A DNA stretch of 64,000 nt from Thermocrispum agreste DSM 44070 (GCF_000427905.1 NZ_ATYX01000008.1:32840-96839); one strand, 5' to 3'. Shown: positions 20,291 to 29,507, counted from the first letter of the stretch. The notes: generated by a model not told the origin, from the letters alone. Numbers and translations are program-made.

Positions 20291-20324
20291 GACGGCCGAG
20301 ACGCCACCGGACGCCTCGGCCGTC
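20291..20324 (-). terminator. Hairpin after the ScyD/E-like gene
   Basis: Arms GACGGCCGAG (20291-20300) and CTCGGCCGTC (20315-20324) form a perfect 10-bp stem with a 14-base loop, about 17 bases past the stop of the minus-strand gene. There is no T-run, as is usual in high-GC actinobacteria. Confidence 0.55.
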
Positions 20325-20340
20325 GACCCTCACCCGCGAA

Positions 20341-21447
20341 TCACTTGAGCGGAACCCGCAGCACGTGCCCCGTGCCGAGCGGCGAGCTGCCGTCCGCCGG
20401 GCACACGCTGCAGTTGGAGATGTAGGCGTTGCCGCCGCGCAGGGCCAGCCCGCCCGGCATCACCAGGCCGGTGTGCTTGATCAGCTTCTTGCCGTGGTGC
20501 CCCACCCGGTACAGCGCGCCGCGTGGGTCCTGCTCGGCGTTCAGCAGCCCGGCGTGCGCGATTTCCAGCACGTAGAGCTTTCCGTGGTGGAAGCCGATGT
20601 CGATGACGTTGGTGAAGCCGGAGGCCACCACCTTGGGTTCGTGGCCCGGCTTGACCTTGTACACCCGCGCCTTGCCCTGCGGGAACGGGAAGCCGGTCAG
20701 CTCACCGACGTAGTAGGCGCCGTCCGGACCTTTGGCCACGGACGTCGGCACCGACTGCAACGGGATCTTCGTCCCTGGCGGGAGACCCAGGAAGTCCGGC
20801 GCGACGATCGTGCGCTCCGGGAACTTCGCCAGCACGCGGATCTTGCTGTGCTTGACCCACAGCAGGGTGTTGCCGCCCGCGTCGACCACGGCCTGGCCGC
20901 GCCGTTCGGCCACGACCGAATTCGGGTTGCTGTCCGGCCCGGCCTTGTCCGGGTCGTTCTTCGCCTCGAACCGCGCGACGTCCGCGGCGCCGACGAGCCC
21001 GTGCCATCCGCTCTTCAGCAGCCAGCCGTTGGTCTTCCTGCCGAGCAGGGGAAGCTGATCGCGCATCGCCGGGTCGGCACCCAGGCCGACCGTTACATAA
21101 GCCTTGCCGTTGCGGAACGCGATGTCCGATGGGCCGATGGCTTGCGTGCCGTCCGGCGCGGCGAGCGACCCGATGTCGGTGGCCGCCCGCTTCTGGTGAC
21201 GACCGCGTACCACGGTGACCGCACCGCTGGCGCCCCAGCAGACCTCGTCACCTTCCGGGCCGGCGAAACACGGCCCCGACCCGCCGGAGCCTGCTTCGGT
21301 CACGTACAACGCGCTGTGCGGACCGAACGCCAGCCCCCGCGGGTTGTCCAGGCCTTTCGCCACGACTTGCGGCGCACCACCACCCCGGTGCTCACCCGCG
21401 ACCGCGCTGGTCGCGCCGAGCAGGGCAAGGATGCGTGAGCGCCGCAT
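20341..21447 (-). CDS. ScyD/ScyE-family beta-propeller protein, probably exported
   Basis: 368 residues. The N-terminus (MRRSRILALLGATSAVAG) resembles a short signal peptide. The body has repeated propeller-blade motifs such as GLDNPRGLAFGPHSALYVTEAG, AIGPSDIAFRNGKAYVTVGLG and TSVAKGPDGAYYVGELTGFP, which match the ScyD/ScyE family. Two cysteine pairs (CFAGPEGDEVC, CSVCPADG) could form disulfides outside the cell. The family is named from cyanobacterial scytonemin clusters, but no such pathway is seen here, so the substrate is unknown. Confidence 0.75.
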   Translation of the reverse strand: MRRSRILALLGATSAVAGEHRGGGAPQVVAKGLDNPRGLAFGPHSALYVTEAGSGGSGPCFAGPEGDEVCWGASGAVTVVRGRHQKRAATDIGSLAAPDGTQAIGPSDIAFRNGKAYVTVGLGADPAMRDQLPLLGRKTNGWLLKSGWHGLVGAADVARFEAKNDPDKAGPDSNPNSVVAERRGQAVVDAGGNTLLWVKHSKIRVLAKFPERTIVAPDFLGLPPGTKIPLQSVPTSVAKGPDGAYYVGELTGFPFPQGKARVYKVKPGHEPKVVASGFTNVIDIGFHHGKLYVLEIAHAGLLNAEQDPRGALYRVGHHGKKLIKHTGLVMPGGLALRGGNAYISNCSVCPADGSSPLGTGHVLRVPLK

Positions 21448-21633
21448 GATCGGGTCCTCTCCTCGCGGAATCCTCCGGGAGGTATGTCGGCTTGCCCGGG
21501 GGCCCGGTTAGACCCTGCGTAGCCGCCCACCCCGGCGGGTGTCACCCGCCCGGACCAGGGCGTTCCTCCGCACCGGCCGACCGGGACACCCGGGCGAGCA
21601 CCGGTGCCGGGACCGTTCCGCCCGCGTCGCGGC

Positions 21634-23445
21634 CTACTCCACGGTGACGCTCTTGGCCAGGTTGCGCGGCTTGTCGATGTCCCTGCCCAGCGCCTTGGCC
21701 AGGTGATAGGCGAACAGCTGGAGCGGGATGGTGAGCAGGATCGGGTCCAGCTCCGGCTCGTTGCGCGGGATGCGCAGCACCGCGTCGGCCAGGCCGTCGG
21801 GCAGCTCGGCGTTGGTCACCGCGATGACCGGCCCGCCGCGCGCCTTGATCTGCTCGATGGTGGCGATGTTGCGGGCCAGCAGTTCGTCGTCGGGCACCAG
21901 CACCACGGACGGCATGTCCTCGTCGATCAGCGCCAGCGGCCCGTGCTTGAGCTCCGCCGCCTGATACGCCTCGGCATGCAGGTAGGAGATCTCCTTCAGC
22001 TTCTGCGCGCCTTCCCTGGCCACCGGCCAGCAGCGCACCCGGCCGATGAAGAACATCCGCTTGGCGTCCAGGAACCGCCGGGCCGTCTCGGCGATGGCGT
22101 CCTCGTCCTTGATGATTTCCGCGATCTGCTCCGGCAGCGCGGCCAGCCCGCGCACCAGGCGCTGACCGTGCGCCACCGACAGGTCCCGCACCCGGCCGAG
22201 CAGCAAACCCAGCATCGCGAAACACACGCTCATGCTGGTGACGGCCTTGGTGGAGGCCACCGAGACCTCCGGCCCGGCATGCAGGAACACGCCGCTGCCG
22301 CACTCCCGCGCGATCGCGCTGCCGACCGCGTTGACCACTCCGATCACCTGTCCGCCCTTGCGCTTCAGCTCGCGCACCGCGGCCAGGGTGTCGGCGGTCT
22401 CGCCGCTCTGGCTGACCGCGACGTACAGGGTGTCCTGCTCGATGACCGGGTTCCGGTAGCGGAACTCCGACGCCGGCTCGGCGTCCGCGGGAATGCGGGC
22501 CAGCTCTTCCACCAGGTTGGCGCCGATCTGGCCGGCGTAGTAGGCGGAGCCGCAGCCGAGGAACTTCACCCGGCTCACCGCGCGGAGTTCACGCGGATCC
22601 ATGCCGAGGCCGCCCAAGCGTGCGGTGGCGAACCGCTCGTCGAGCCGGCCCAGCAGCGCACGCCGCACGGCGTCCGGCTGCTCGTCGATCTCCTTGCGCA
22701 TGAAGTCGGGGTAGCCGCCGAGCTGGTAGTCCACGTCGTCCAGGTCGACCGTGGTCGGCGTCTTGGCGCCCGCGCTGGTGGTGAAGCCGTCCGCGGTGAG
22801 GGTGGCCAGTTCGCCGTCGTCCAGGTAGACCACCCGCTGGGTGTGCCGGACCAGCGCGGCCACGTCCGAGGCGACGAACATCTCGCCGTCGCCGATGCCG
22901 ATGACGATCGGGCTGCCGTTGCGCGCCACGACCAGCTCGTTGGGGTTGCGGGCGTCCAGCACCACCAGCCCGTAGGCCCCGTCGACCTTGCTCAGCGCGG
23001 TGCGCACGGCCTCCTGCAACGACGAGGCCCCGCCGTCGAGTGCCTGCGCGACCAGGTGAGCGATCGCCTCGGTGTCGGTGTCCGAACGCAGTTCGACGCC
23101 CGCAGCGGTCAGTTCCGCACGCAGCTGGTCGGCGTTCTCCAGCATGCCGTTGTGCACCACGGCGATGCGATTCGCCGCGTCGACCTGGGGGTGCGCGTTG
23201 GCGTCGTTCGGTTCACCGTGGGTGGCCCAGCGCGTGTGGCCGATCCCGATCGTGGCGGGCACACCGCCGTCCAGGCGCTCGCGCAGCTCCGCGACGCGAA
23301 CCGCGGCCTTGGTGACCTTGAGCCGCCCGCGATGCACCAGCGCCACACCCGCGGAGTCGTAGCCGCGGTACTCCAGCCGATGCAGTCCTTCGATCAAGAT
23401 GTCCGACGCCGGACGCGCGCCGATGTAACCGACGATTCCGCACAT
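21634..23445 (-). CDS. glmS: Glutamine--fructose-6-phosphate aminotransferase
   Basis: 603-residue enzyme making glucosamine-6-phosphate for cell-wall precursors. The N-terminal class II glutaminase begins MCGIVGYIGARPA, with catalytic Cys2, and includes GIGHTRWATHGEPN. Two SIS sugar-isomerase domains follow (GCGSAYYAGQIGANLVEELA; SQSGETADTLAAVRELKRKG). The C-terminus ends LAKSVTVE as in the family. GGAGAGG precedes the ATG. No GlmS ribozyme or other leader is visible. Confidence 0.97.
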   Translation of the reverse strand: MCGIVGYIGARPASDILIEGLHRLEYRGYDSAGVALVHRGRLKVTKAAVRVAELRERLDGGVPATIGIGHTRWATHGEPNDANAHPQVDAANRIAVVHNGMLENADQLRAELTAAGVELRSDTDTEAIAHLVAQALDGGASSLQEAVRTALSKVDGAYGLVVLDARNPNELVVARNGSPIVIGIGDGEMFVASDVAALVRHTQRVVYLDDGELATLTADGFTTSAGAKTPTTVDLDDVDYQLGGYPDFMRKEIDEQPDAVRRALLGRLDERFATARLGGLGMDPRELRAVSRVKFLGCGSAYYAGQIGANLVEELARIPADAEPASEFRYRNPVIEQDTLYVAVSQSGETADTLAAVRELKRKGGQVIGVVNAVGSAIARECGSGVFLHAGPEVSVASTKAVTSMSVCFAMLGLLLGRVRDLSVAHGQRLVRGLAALPEQIAEIIKDEDAIAETARRFLDAKRMFFIGRVRCWPVAREGAQKLKEISYLHAEAYQAAELKHGPLALIDEDMPSVVLVPDDELLARNIATIEQIKARGGPVIAVTNAELPDGLADAVLRIPRNEPELDPILLTIPLQLFAYHLAKALGRDIDKPRNLAKSVTVE

Positions 23446-23479
23446 GTAGGTTTTGCCTCTCCGTCTCCTCGGCGCCGGA

Positions 23480-23815
23480 TCAGCCGTACACGATCCGGCG
23501 CAGCTGGCGTTCGCTCAGCTCGCCCGCCCGGACCGGCCGGGTGGCCAGTTCGGCGGCCAGCATCCGCCATATCTCCGCGTTGCGGTGCCCGCGCCTGCGC
23601 AGTTCGGCATGCCGCCTGCGCACGTACTGCTCGACGGTCTCGCCGAAGTAGGCGATCACGTCGGCCACCACCCGCGCTGCGGTCGCCGACGGCAGGCCGG
23701 TACTGGCCGCGACATGGTGAACGAGCTCGGCCGGGAGCTCTCCGACAGCACGCACGCCTTCCACAGTGACAGCCAGCGGCCAGTTGACGCCAATTTCTTG
23801 CCCGAAATCGGGCAA
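23480..23815 (-). CDS. Small conserved protein of unknown function, divergent from menE
   Basis: 111 residues if the TTG at 23815 is used (GGAG four bases upstream), 94 if GTG at 23764 is used. The body is helical and Arg-rich: LPAELVHHVAASTGLPSATA, FGETVEQYVRRRHAELRRRG, and an end ERQLRRIVYG. The TGLPSATAARVVADVIAYF stretch could be a helix-turn-helix, but I do not recognise a named domain. The gene lies 34 bases downstream of the glmS start and 46 bases from menE. If TTG is the start, it lies inside the 23795-23818 inverted repeat. Confidence 0.65.
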   Translation of the reverse strand: MPDFGQEIGVNWPLAVTVEGVRAVGELPAELVHHVAASTGLPSATAARVVADVIAYFGETVEQYVRRRHAELRRRGHRNAEIWRMLAAELATRPVRAGELSERQLRRIVYG

Positions 23816-23818
23816 GAA
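23795..23818. promoter_or_regulatory. 24-bp inverted repeat between menE and its divergent neighbour
   Basis: Arms TTCTTGCCCGA and TCGGGCAAGAA are exactly complementary around a central AA. It lies 44 bases before the menE GTG and overlaps the possible TTG start of the minus-strand gene. The length, symmetry and location suit the operator of a dimeric repressor. A hairpin or terminator role is less likely, because it sits at the 5' ends of both genes. Confidence 0.65.
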
Positions 23819-23861
23819 TCTCCGTCACAGGGGCGATGCGGGCCCCAGGCACAATGGCGCC

Positions 23862-25013
23862 GTGCGCGTAGTCGAGGTCGACGGTTCCGAACGGTCCATC
23901 CGATCGCTGACCCAGGCGTTGGCGGACGCGCTGGACGGCGGGACGCCGGTCTTGCCGGTCGACGCGACCGCCCCGACGGCGAAGGACGTCGTGACCGCGA
24001 TGCGGCCGGACGACCCGGTGCCTTCCTCGACCGCCGTGCTCATCGCCACGTCCGGCTCGACCGGCCACCCCAAGGGCGTGCTGCTCTCCGCGGCGGCACT
24101 GACCGCGTCGGCCAACGCCACGCATGCCCGTCTCGGCGGCCCGGGACGCTGGCTGCTTGCCACGCCCGCGCAATACATCGGCGGCCTGCAGGTTCTGGTC
24201 CGTTCGGTGCTCAGCGGGCACGAGCCGGGCGTGCTGGACCTGTCCGCGGGATTCCGGCCGGAGGCATTCGCGGCCGCGGCCGAGCCGGTGCTCAGCGAAC
24301 CCGGCCCGCACTACACGGCCCTGGTTCCGACCCAACTCGTCCGCTTGCTCGAGGCGGGCGGACCTGCGCTGGCAGCCGCCCGGGAGTTCGACGCCATCAT
24401 CGTCGGTGGTGCCGCACTGCCCCGGGAAGTGCGCGAGCACGCACGCACATCCGGGGTACGAGCCATCAGCTCCTACGGAATGACGGAGACCTGCGGCGGG
24501 TGCGTCTACGACGGCCGTCCCCTGGACGGCGTTCAGGTGCGCATCGGCCCGACCGGCCGGATCGAGCTGTCCGGAGCCGTCCTGGCCTCGGGCTATCGCG
24601 AATCCGCCTGCGCGCCTCGGTGGCAGCTGCACGACGGTTGGTTCCGCACCGAAGACCTCGGGCGGATCACCGACGGCGTGCTGGAAGTGCTTGGCCGGGC
24701 CGACGACGTGATCAACAGCGGCGGGGTGAAGGTTTCCGCGCCCGCGGTCGAGCAGATCCTGCGCGGCCACCCCGCGGTCCGCGCGTGCGCGGTGGTCGGC
24801 ATTCCGGACGCGGAATGGGGAGAAGTCGTGTCCGCTCTCGTCGTGCCCACCGACCCGGCGAATCCGCCCTCGGTGGCCGAGCTGCGTGCACATGTCCGCG
24901 CCGGCGAAGGGAAAGCCGCTGCGCCGAAAGTGGTGCGCTTCGCCACCGAACTCCCGTTGCGCGGCCCCGGGAAAGTCGACCGTCGCGCGGTGCGCGACGC
25001 CCTCGAATCGTGA
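23862..25013 (+). CDS. menE: o-Succinylbenzoate--CoA ligase
   Basis: 383-residue compact adenylate-forming enzyme activating o-succinylbenzoate in menaquinone synthesis. Motifs: ATP loop ATSGSTGHPKGVLLS, SYGMTETCGGCVYDG, the hinge region WFRTEDLGRI, and the catalytic Lys in LRGPGKVDRRAVRDAL. Short length is usual for actinobacterial MenE. Start GTG at 23862; the frame is open from 23766, but that leader crosses the inverted repeat and is unlike the family. Plus strand, unlike menD. Confidence 0.94.
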   Translation: MRVVEVDGSERSIRSLTQALADALDGGTPVLPVDATAPTAKDVVTAMRPDDPVPSSTAVLIATSGSTGHPKGVLLSAAALTASANATHARLGGPGRWLLATPAQYIGGLQVLVRSVLSGHEPGVLDLSAGFRPEAFAAAAEPVLSEPGPHYTALVPTQLVRLLEAGGPALAAAREFDAIIVGGAALPREVREHARTSGVRAISSYGMTETCGGCVYDGRPLDGVQVRIGPTGRIELSGAVLASGYRESACAPRWQLHDGWFRTEDLGRITDGVLEVLGRADDVINSGGVKVSAPAVEQILRGHPAVRACAVVGIPDAEWGEVVSALVVPTDPANPPSVAELRAHVRAGEGKAAAPKVVRFATELPLRGPGKVDRRAVRDALES

Positions 25014-25107
25014 GCGAATTCACGCTCGAGAACCACACTCAGCGCCCAGCGATCACCACATGATGATCACCCTGCGCATTCACATTTATTAACGCTGTCG
25101 AGTGAGT

Positions 25108-25124
25108 GTTTCACCAAGTGAAAC
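25108..25124. promoter_or_regulatory. Inverted repeat upstream of the secreted SH3 gene
   Basis: GTTTCAC-CAA-GTGAAAC is a perfect 7+3+7 inverted repeat in an AT-richer stretch. A good TTGACA hexamer follows at 25134-25139, with only a weak -10 candidate (TTTGCT, 25157-25162). This suggests regulated transcription of the gene at 25198; the regulator is unknown. Confidence 0.45.
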
Positions 25125-25197
25125 GTTTACGAGTTGACACCTCACGGAACGCCCTTTTTGCTCAGCGCACGGTCACTAAACCGAGCGAGGGATTCAT

Positions 25198-26394
25198 ATG
25201 CGAGGGCGAAAACTGTTGACAGCGGCGGTGTCCGCCGTACTCATCACCGGTGCAACTGTCGGGGTGACGGCCGCTCCCGGCCTGGCCGCCGAACCAGGCA
25301 CGTGGGCGCTGACACCGGACAACACCGAGCCGGACAACCGGACGATCATCGAGTCCGGCGGCTCCTGGACGCTGTCGGGCGATCTCGGCAGGCAGAGCGC
25401 CGACTGGACGACCGGCACCCTGACCTTCCCTGCCAAGCACATGCAGCACCCGGTGAACCGGGTTGCCGCACGCGTCGACGCCGCCATCCCGGACGGGACG
25501 GAAGTGGCCGTCGACGTGCGCGGCAAGCGGCCGGACGGCACCTGGTCGGAGTGGACCGAGGTCCTCCCCGACACCCCTGCCGTGCTGCCGAACCGGACCA
25601 AGACCGTCCAGGCCCGCCTCGTGCTCACCGCACCACCGGACGCCCGCAGCCCGCAGGTGGATCGGATCGAGCTCAGCGCGAGCTACGACGCCTCGGCCAA
25701 GCCGACCGCGGAGGTCGCCGGGCCGGCCGAGGGATACCGAGTGTTCGCCACCCGGGAAGGCCTGGTGGGCGGGACGACCGCGAACGGTCACGTGATCGTG
25801 GCCCGCGACCACTTCGTGGCGCTGCCGTCCCGCCGGGGGCTGGCCGACAAGAACAGCGGCAACTACACGGTGCAGGTGTGCACGGAGAACGGCGCCCGGT
25901 GCGAGTGGGCCCCGGTGTGGGACGTCGGCCCGTGGAACACCAAGGACGACTACTGGAACCCCAACCGGGAGATGTGGCAGGACCTGCCGCAGGGTAAGCC
26001 GGAGGCCCAGGCCGCGTACCTGGAGGGCTACAACGGCGGCAAGGACCAGTTCGGCCGCAAGGTGGCCAACCCGGCGGGCATCGACCTGGCCGACGGGACG
26101 TTCTGGGACGGCCTCGGGTTCACCGACAACGGCTGGGTGATCGTGACCTACGAGTGGACCGTCGGCGGCCCGTGGGGGACCGTAGCCACCTCGGGACCGG
26201 TGCTGAACGTGCGCGCGCAACCCAACACCAGCTCCGCCGTGGTGGGCCTGGCCGCCAAGTACGCCCAGGTGCGGATCGAGTGCGCGGTGAAGGGCCAGGT
26301 GGTCGAGGGCAACGACACGTGGTTCCGGATCAACCCCGGTAAGTACATCTCCGCGGCCTACGTGCGGGTGGGCCAGGCGCCACCCGCCTGCTGA
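25198..26394 (+). CDS. Secreted protein with C-terminal SH3-like domain
   Basis: 398 residues with a signal peptide (about 1-31, ending GLAA). The first ~160 residues look like a beta-rich domain with GTWSEWTEVLPDTP. The middle contains TVQVCTENGARCEWAPVWDV and GPWNTKDDYWN. The last ~65 residues form a bacterial SH3 domain (GPVLNVRAQPNTSSAVVG ... WFRINPGKYISAAYVRVG), usually a cell-wall-binding module. No catalytic triad was recognised. ATG at 25198 has GAGGG upstream. A cell-wall-associated exported protein is the best description. Confidence 0.8.
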   Translation: MRGRKLLTAAVSAVLITGATVGVTAAPGLAAEPGTWALTPDNTEPDNRTIIESGGSWTLSGDLGRQSADWTTGTLTFPAKHMQHPVNRVAARVDAAIPDGTEVAVDVRGKRPDGTWSEWTEVLPDTPAVLPNRTKTVQARLVLTAPPDARSPQVDRIELSASYDASAKPTAEVAGPAEGYRVFATREGLVGGTTANGHVIVARDHFVALPSRRGLADKNSGNYTVQVCTENGARCEWAPVWDVGPWNTKDDYWNPNREMWQDLPQGKPEAQAAYLEGYNGGKDQFGRKVANPAGIDLADGTFWDGLGFTDNGWVIVTYEWTVGGPWGTVATSGPVLNVRAQPNTSSAVVGLAAKYAQVRIECAVKGQVVEGNDTWFRINPGKYISAAYVRVGQAPPAC

Positions 26395-26405
26395 GTGGCA
26401 GCCCG

Positions 26406-26439
26406 GTTGCCCCGGTGTCGTGACCGGCGCCGGGGCAAC
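26406..26439 (+). terminator. Hairpin after the SH3 gene
   Basis: GTTGCCCCGG (26406-26415) pairs perfectly with CCGGGGCAAC (26430-26439) across a 14-base loop, 12 bases after the stop codon. No T-run, but position and strength suit termination before menA. Confidence 0.6.
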
Positions 26440-26492
26440 ACCGCGCCGGCGGCCGGTCGATGCCCGCCAGATGGGTAGGAAAGAATGCCGGC

Positions 26493-27365
26493 ATGGCCAC
26501 CGTCGCGCAGTGGATCGAAGGCGCCCGTCCCCGCACCTTGCCCAACGCGATCGCTCCCGTGCTGGCGGGCACCGGGGCCGCGACCGCCATGGGCGAGTTC
26601 GACTGGGTGCGTGCCAGCCTGGCCATGGTGGTCAGCCTGGCCCTGATCATCGGAGTCAACTACGCCAACGACTACTCCGACGGGGTGCGTGGCACCGACG
26701 ACCAGCGGGTCGGCCCGCTGCGGCTGGTCGGTTCCGGCGCGGCCCGGCCGCCGGAGGTACTGGCTGCCGCGGTCGGCGCGCTGGCCTTCGCCGCGGTCGC
26801 CGGGCTCGCCCTGGTGGTGCTGACCAGGCAGTGGTGGCTGCTGGCGGTCGGGGCGGCGTGCATTGCCGGCGCGTGGTTCTACACCGGCGGCAAGCGCCCG
26901 TACGGCTACGCGGGCTTCGGCGAGCTCGCGGTCTTCGTGTTCTTCGGGCCGGTCGCGGTGCTCGGCACCACCTACGTCCAGGCAGGAACGGTGAGCTGGG
27001 CCGCGGTGGTGTGCTCGGTCGCCGTCGGATCGTTCTCCGCGGCCGTGTTGCTGGCCAACAACCTGCGCGACATCCCCACGGACACCGAGGCGGGCAAGCG
27101 CACGCTGGCGGTCGCGCTGGGCGATCGCGGCACCCGGCGGCTCTACCTCACGCTGCTGGCGCTGCCGTTCCTGCTCACCCTGATCCTGGGGTGGTGGTTC
27201 CCGCCCGCGCTGTTCGCCGTGGTCGCCGCGATCGTGGCGGCCGGGCCGGCGCGCACCGTCTCCAGCGGTGCGACCGGCCGCGATCTGATCGCCGTGCTCC
27301 GCGACACCGGCCTGACCATGCTGCTGTGGTCCGTCGTGGTCGCCGCGGCCCTTGCGTTCGGCTGA
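26493..27365 (+). CDS. menA: 1,4-Dihydroxy-2-naphthoate polyprenyltransferase
   Basis: 290-residue integral membrane prenyltransferase that attaches the polyprenyl chain to DHNA. The first Asp-rich motif is [14 protein letters not shown] with the adjacent GPLRLVGSG. The second is [18 protein letters not shown]. About eight helices alternate with these cytosolic loops. Start ATG at 26493 ([19 protein letters not shown]) is the family start; the frame opens at 26460. It is convergent with the Cds1-like gene, with only four bases between their ends. Confidence 0.96.
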   Translation: MATVAQWIEGARPRTLPNAIAPVLAGTGAATAMGEFDWVRASLAMVVSLALIIGVNYANDYSDGVRGTDDQRVGPLRLVGSGAARPPEVLAAAVGALAFAAVAGLALVVLTRQWWLLAVGAACIAGAWFYTGGKRPYGYAGFGELAVFVFFGPVAVLGTTYVQAGTVSWAAVVCSVAVGSFSAAVLLANNLRDIPTDTEAGKRTLAVALGDRGTRRLYLTLLALPFLLTLILGWWFPPALFAVVAAIVAAGPARTVSSGATGRDLIAVLRDTGLTMLLWSVVVAAALAFG

Positions 27366-27369
27366 CCGG

Positions 27370-28443
27370 CTAAGCCTCGAACCGGCCGGTGGCCAGGAAG
27401 TTCTCCATGATTTCGGTGTACGGGTCGAGGTCCATGCCCTGCTCCGCCACCCAGTTGTCGTCGTAGTAGGTCTGCGCGTACCGCTCGCCGCCGTCGCAGA
27501 GCAATGTCACGACGCTGCCCTGCTCGCCGGCCTCCAGCATCCTGGCGATGAGCTGGAAGGCCCCGTAGAGGTTGGTGCCGGTCGAGCCGCCCGCCCAGTG
27601 ACCGGTGCGCCTGCGCAACAGCCGGATCGCCGCGATCGACGCCGCGTCCGGCACCTGGATCATCTCGTCGATCACCGACGGCACGAACGACGGTTCGACG
27701 CGCGGGCGGCCGATCCCCTCGATGCGAGACGGCATCCCGGTGGTGTAGTCCGTCGCCCCGGTCTTCCACGCCCAGTAGAACGACGAGTTCTCCGGGTCGA
27801 CCACCGCGATCTGCGTGGGGTGGCGGCGATACCGCACATAGCGGCCGAGCGTGGCGCTGGTGCCGCCGGTGCCCGCGCCGACCACGATCCACCGCGGTAT
27901 CGGGTGCCGTTCGGCGCGCATCTGGGTGAAGATCGACTCGGCGATGTTGTTGTTGCCGCGCCAGTCCGTCGCCCGCTCGGCGTAGGTGAACTGGTCCAGG
28001 TAGTACCCGCCGCACTCGGCGGCCAGCCGCTCGGCCTCCGGGTACATCTCCGGCGGGCGGTCGACGAAGTGGCACCGGCCGCCGTAGAACTCGATCAGCT
28101 CGATCTTCTGTTTGCTCGTGCTGCGCGGCACCACGGTGACGAAGTCCAGGCCGAGCATCCTGGCGAAGTAGGCCTCGGACACGGCGGTGGAGCCGCTGGA
28201 GGCCTCCACCAACACCGTCGATGGCCCGATTTGCCCGTTGACCAGCCCATAGAGGAAAAGCGATCTCGCCAACCGATGTTTCAACGAACCGGTCGGATGG
28301 ACCGACTCGTCCTTCAAGTAGAGATCGATGCCCCAGTCCTCGGGCAACGGAAACACAAGGAGATGAGTGTCCGCGCTACGGTTGGCGTCCGCGTCGATGG
28401 CCCGGATCGCCTCGGTGACCCATTCCCGGTCCACCGCCGTCAC
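27370..28443 (-). CDS. cds1: Cds1-like PLP-dependent L-cysteine desulfhydrase
   Basis: 357-residue fold-type II PLP enzyme. PLP-binding Lys55 lies in [10 protein letters not shown], the substrate loop is [11 protein letters not shown] (80-90), and the phosphate cradle is [12 protein letters not shown] (189-200). The sequence resembles actinobacterial Cds1 (Rv3684 type), which releases H2S, pyruvate and ammonia from cysteine, rather than a biosynthetic CysK. The assignment is by overall resemblance and not certain. Start GTG at 28443 overlaps the upstream DUF4229 gene by four bases. Confidence 0.7.
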   Translation of the reverse strand: MTAVDREWVTEAIRAIDADANRSADTHLLVFPLPEDWGIDLYLKDESVHPTGSLKHRLARSLFLYGLVNGQIGPSTVLVEASSGSTAVSEAYFARMLGLDFVTVVPRSTSKQKIELIEFYGGRCHFVDRPPEMYPEAERLAAECGGYYLDQFTYAERATDWRGNNNIAESIFTQMRAERHPIPRWIVVGAGTGGTSATLGRYVRYRRHPTQIAVVDPENSSFYWAWKTGATDYTTGMPSRIEGIGRPRVEPSFVPSVIDEMIQVPDAASIAAIRLLRRRTGHWAGGSTGTNLYGAFQLIARMLEAGEQGSVVTLLCDGGERYAQTYYDDNWVAEQGMDLDPYTEIMENFLATGRFEA

Positions 28444-28802
28444 GACCGCCCCTCGTCCTGGCCACGGCGGTCGGCGGGGTCCGTGGGGCGGGCGCCGTCT
28501 GCGGCATCGCCTGCGGGGCCGTCGTCGGGCTCGACGTCGCCGCGCAACTGGGCACGCAGTTTTTCCCGTTCGGCGCGGCGTCGCTCGCCGCGTGCCGCCA
28601 GCCCGGCGGTGACCCGGGCGGCCAGCGACCGGAACAGCAGCAGACCGAGCGGGAAACCGACCACCATGGCGATGATCAACGCGACCAGCACCGGAACCCG
28701 GAACGCGACCAGCAGCACCGTGATGACCGCCACCAGGGCGAACCGGGCCAGCAGATACAGCGTCAGATCGACCGCGAACCGGTCCTTCGGTGCCTGGTCC
28801 AC
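28440..28802 (-). CDS. DUF4229 family small membrane protein
   Basis: 120 residues. Two adjacent helices ([20 protein letters not shown] and [21 protein letters not shown]) are followed by a charged Arg/Glu tail and a Asp/Pro-rich end. This is the DUF4229 layout; function unknown. GTG at 28802 is chosen (AAGGAG 11 bases upstream; a CTG one codon earlier is possible). The frame is open to 29066, but that part overlaps the bldC upstream region and has no homology-like features. It is coupled to the Cds1-like gene. Confidence 0.75.
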   Translation of the reverse strand: MDQAPKDRFAVDLTLYLLARFALVAVITVLLVAFRVPVLVALIIAMVVGFPLGLLLFRSLAARVTAGLAARGERRRAEREKLRAQLRGDVEPDDGPAGDAADGARPTDPADRRGQDEGRS

Positions 28803-29250
28803 CAGGGATTTCGCTCCTTTAGCTCGCCGCGCCCTCCTGGTCAAGCCTAACCGGCGGCGTGTGGCCGTGACCGACCGCCACGCACCGGCGGGCATGGGCG
28901 TGCGGCAGGATGCCGCACCACGCATACCCGACACGACGACCACACCCGGGAACGCGGTGGATTCCGGACGAGGAGCAGGTTTTGCGGAGGAGACACCCCA
29001 TTGCGCACCGCAAGGGAAGCGGTACGCTCTGCAGTCGTCTGCTCCGAATGCCGCGCCGGATTGCACCGATGGGATGCAGCCGCGCGCCCGATTCCTGCCC
29101 TTACCTCCCCTTTACTCTCACCCAACCGTTCGAGTACTTGATGCGTACGATGACACGATTGGGATGTAGACCGCCCGTCGGTGGTGATCGGGATGATCCG
29201 CCTGGTCATCGCACGGGGACCGCAGCAAAAGTCGTAAGGAGGCGAAACGG
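28803..29250. other. Divergent promoter region before bldC
   Basis: About 450 bases between the minus-strand DUF4229 gene and bldC. No gene is supported. The 150 bases before bldC are less GC-rich (for example CCCCTTTACTCTCACCC, GTACGATGACACGATTGGGATG) and presumably hold its promoter. A strong ribosome site, AAGGAGG, lies nine bases before the bldC ATG. Confidence 0.5.
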
Positions 29251-29466
29251 ATGACTCAGTCGGTGCCTCAGTCGGGGGGACGATTGCTCACCCCGGGCGA
29301 AGTGGCAGCACTCTTCCGCGTTGATCCGAAGACCGTGACCCGCTGGGCCGCGGCCGGGCGGATCGGCTCCATCCGCACCCCTGGCGGACACCGCCGGTTC
29401 CGCGAATCGGAGGTCAACGAGCTGCTGGCCAAGCTGACCACCGAGGCGACGGAGAGCGTCAGCTGA
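29251..29466 (+). CDS. bldC: Developmental transcriptional regulator BldC
   Basis: 71-residue MerR-like DNA-binding protein. The winged helix-turn-helix LLTPGEVAALFRVDPKTVTR ... TPGGHRRFRESEV is essentially the Streptomyces BldC sequence. Known for the family: it binds head-to-tail along AT-rich direct repeats and delays the onset of development. There is no effector domain. A strong AAGGAGG site precedes ATG at 29251. It is monocistronic, with a hairpin directly behind it. Confidence 0.95.
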   Translation: MTQSVPQSGGRLLTPGEVAALFRVDPKTVTRWAAAGRIGSIRTPGGHRRFRESEVNELLAKLTTEATESVS

Positions 29467-29468
29467 TC

Positions 29469-29507
29469 GTCGCCCCGGCGCCGGCACGTGTCGCGCCGAC
29501 GGGCGAC
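29469..29507 (+). terminator. Hairpin after bldC
   Basis: GTCGCCC-CGGCG pairs with CGCCG-(AC)-GGGCGAC across a 13-base loop, starting three bases past the bldC stop. No T-run follows. Confidence 0.5.

Noticed and set aside
23446-23479. GlmS ribozyme or other riboswitch before glmS
   Set aside because: The glmS leader is only about 34 bases before a divergent/adjacent gene and has no ribozyme-like structure; the ribozyme is not expected in actinobacteria.
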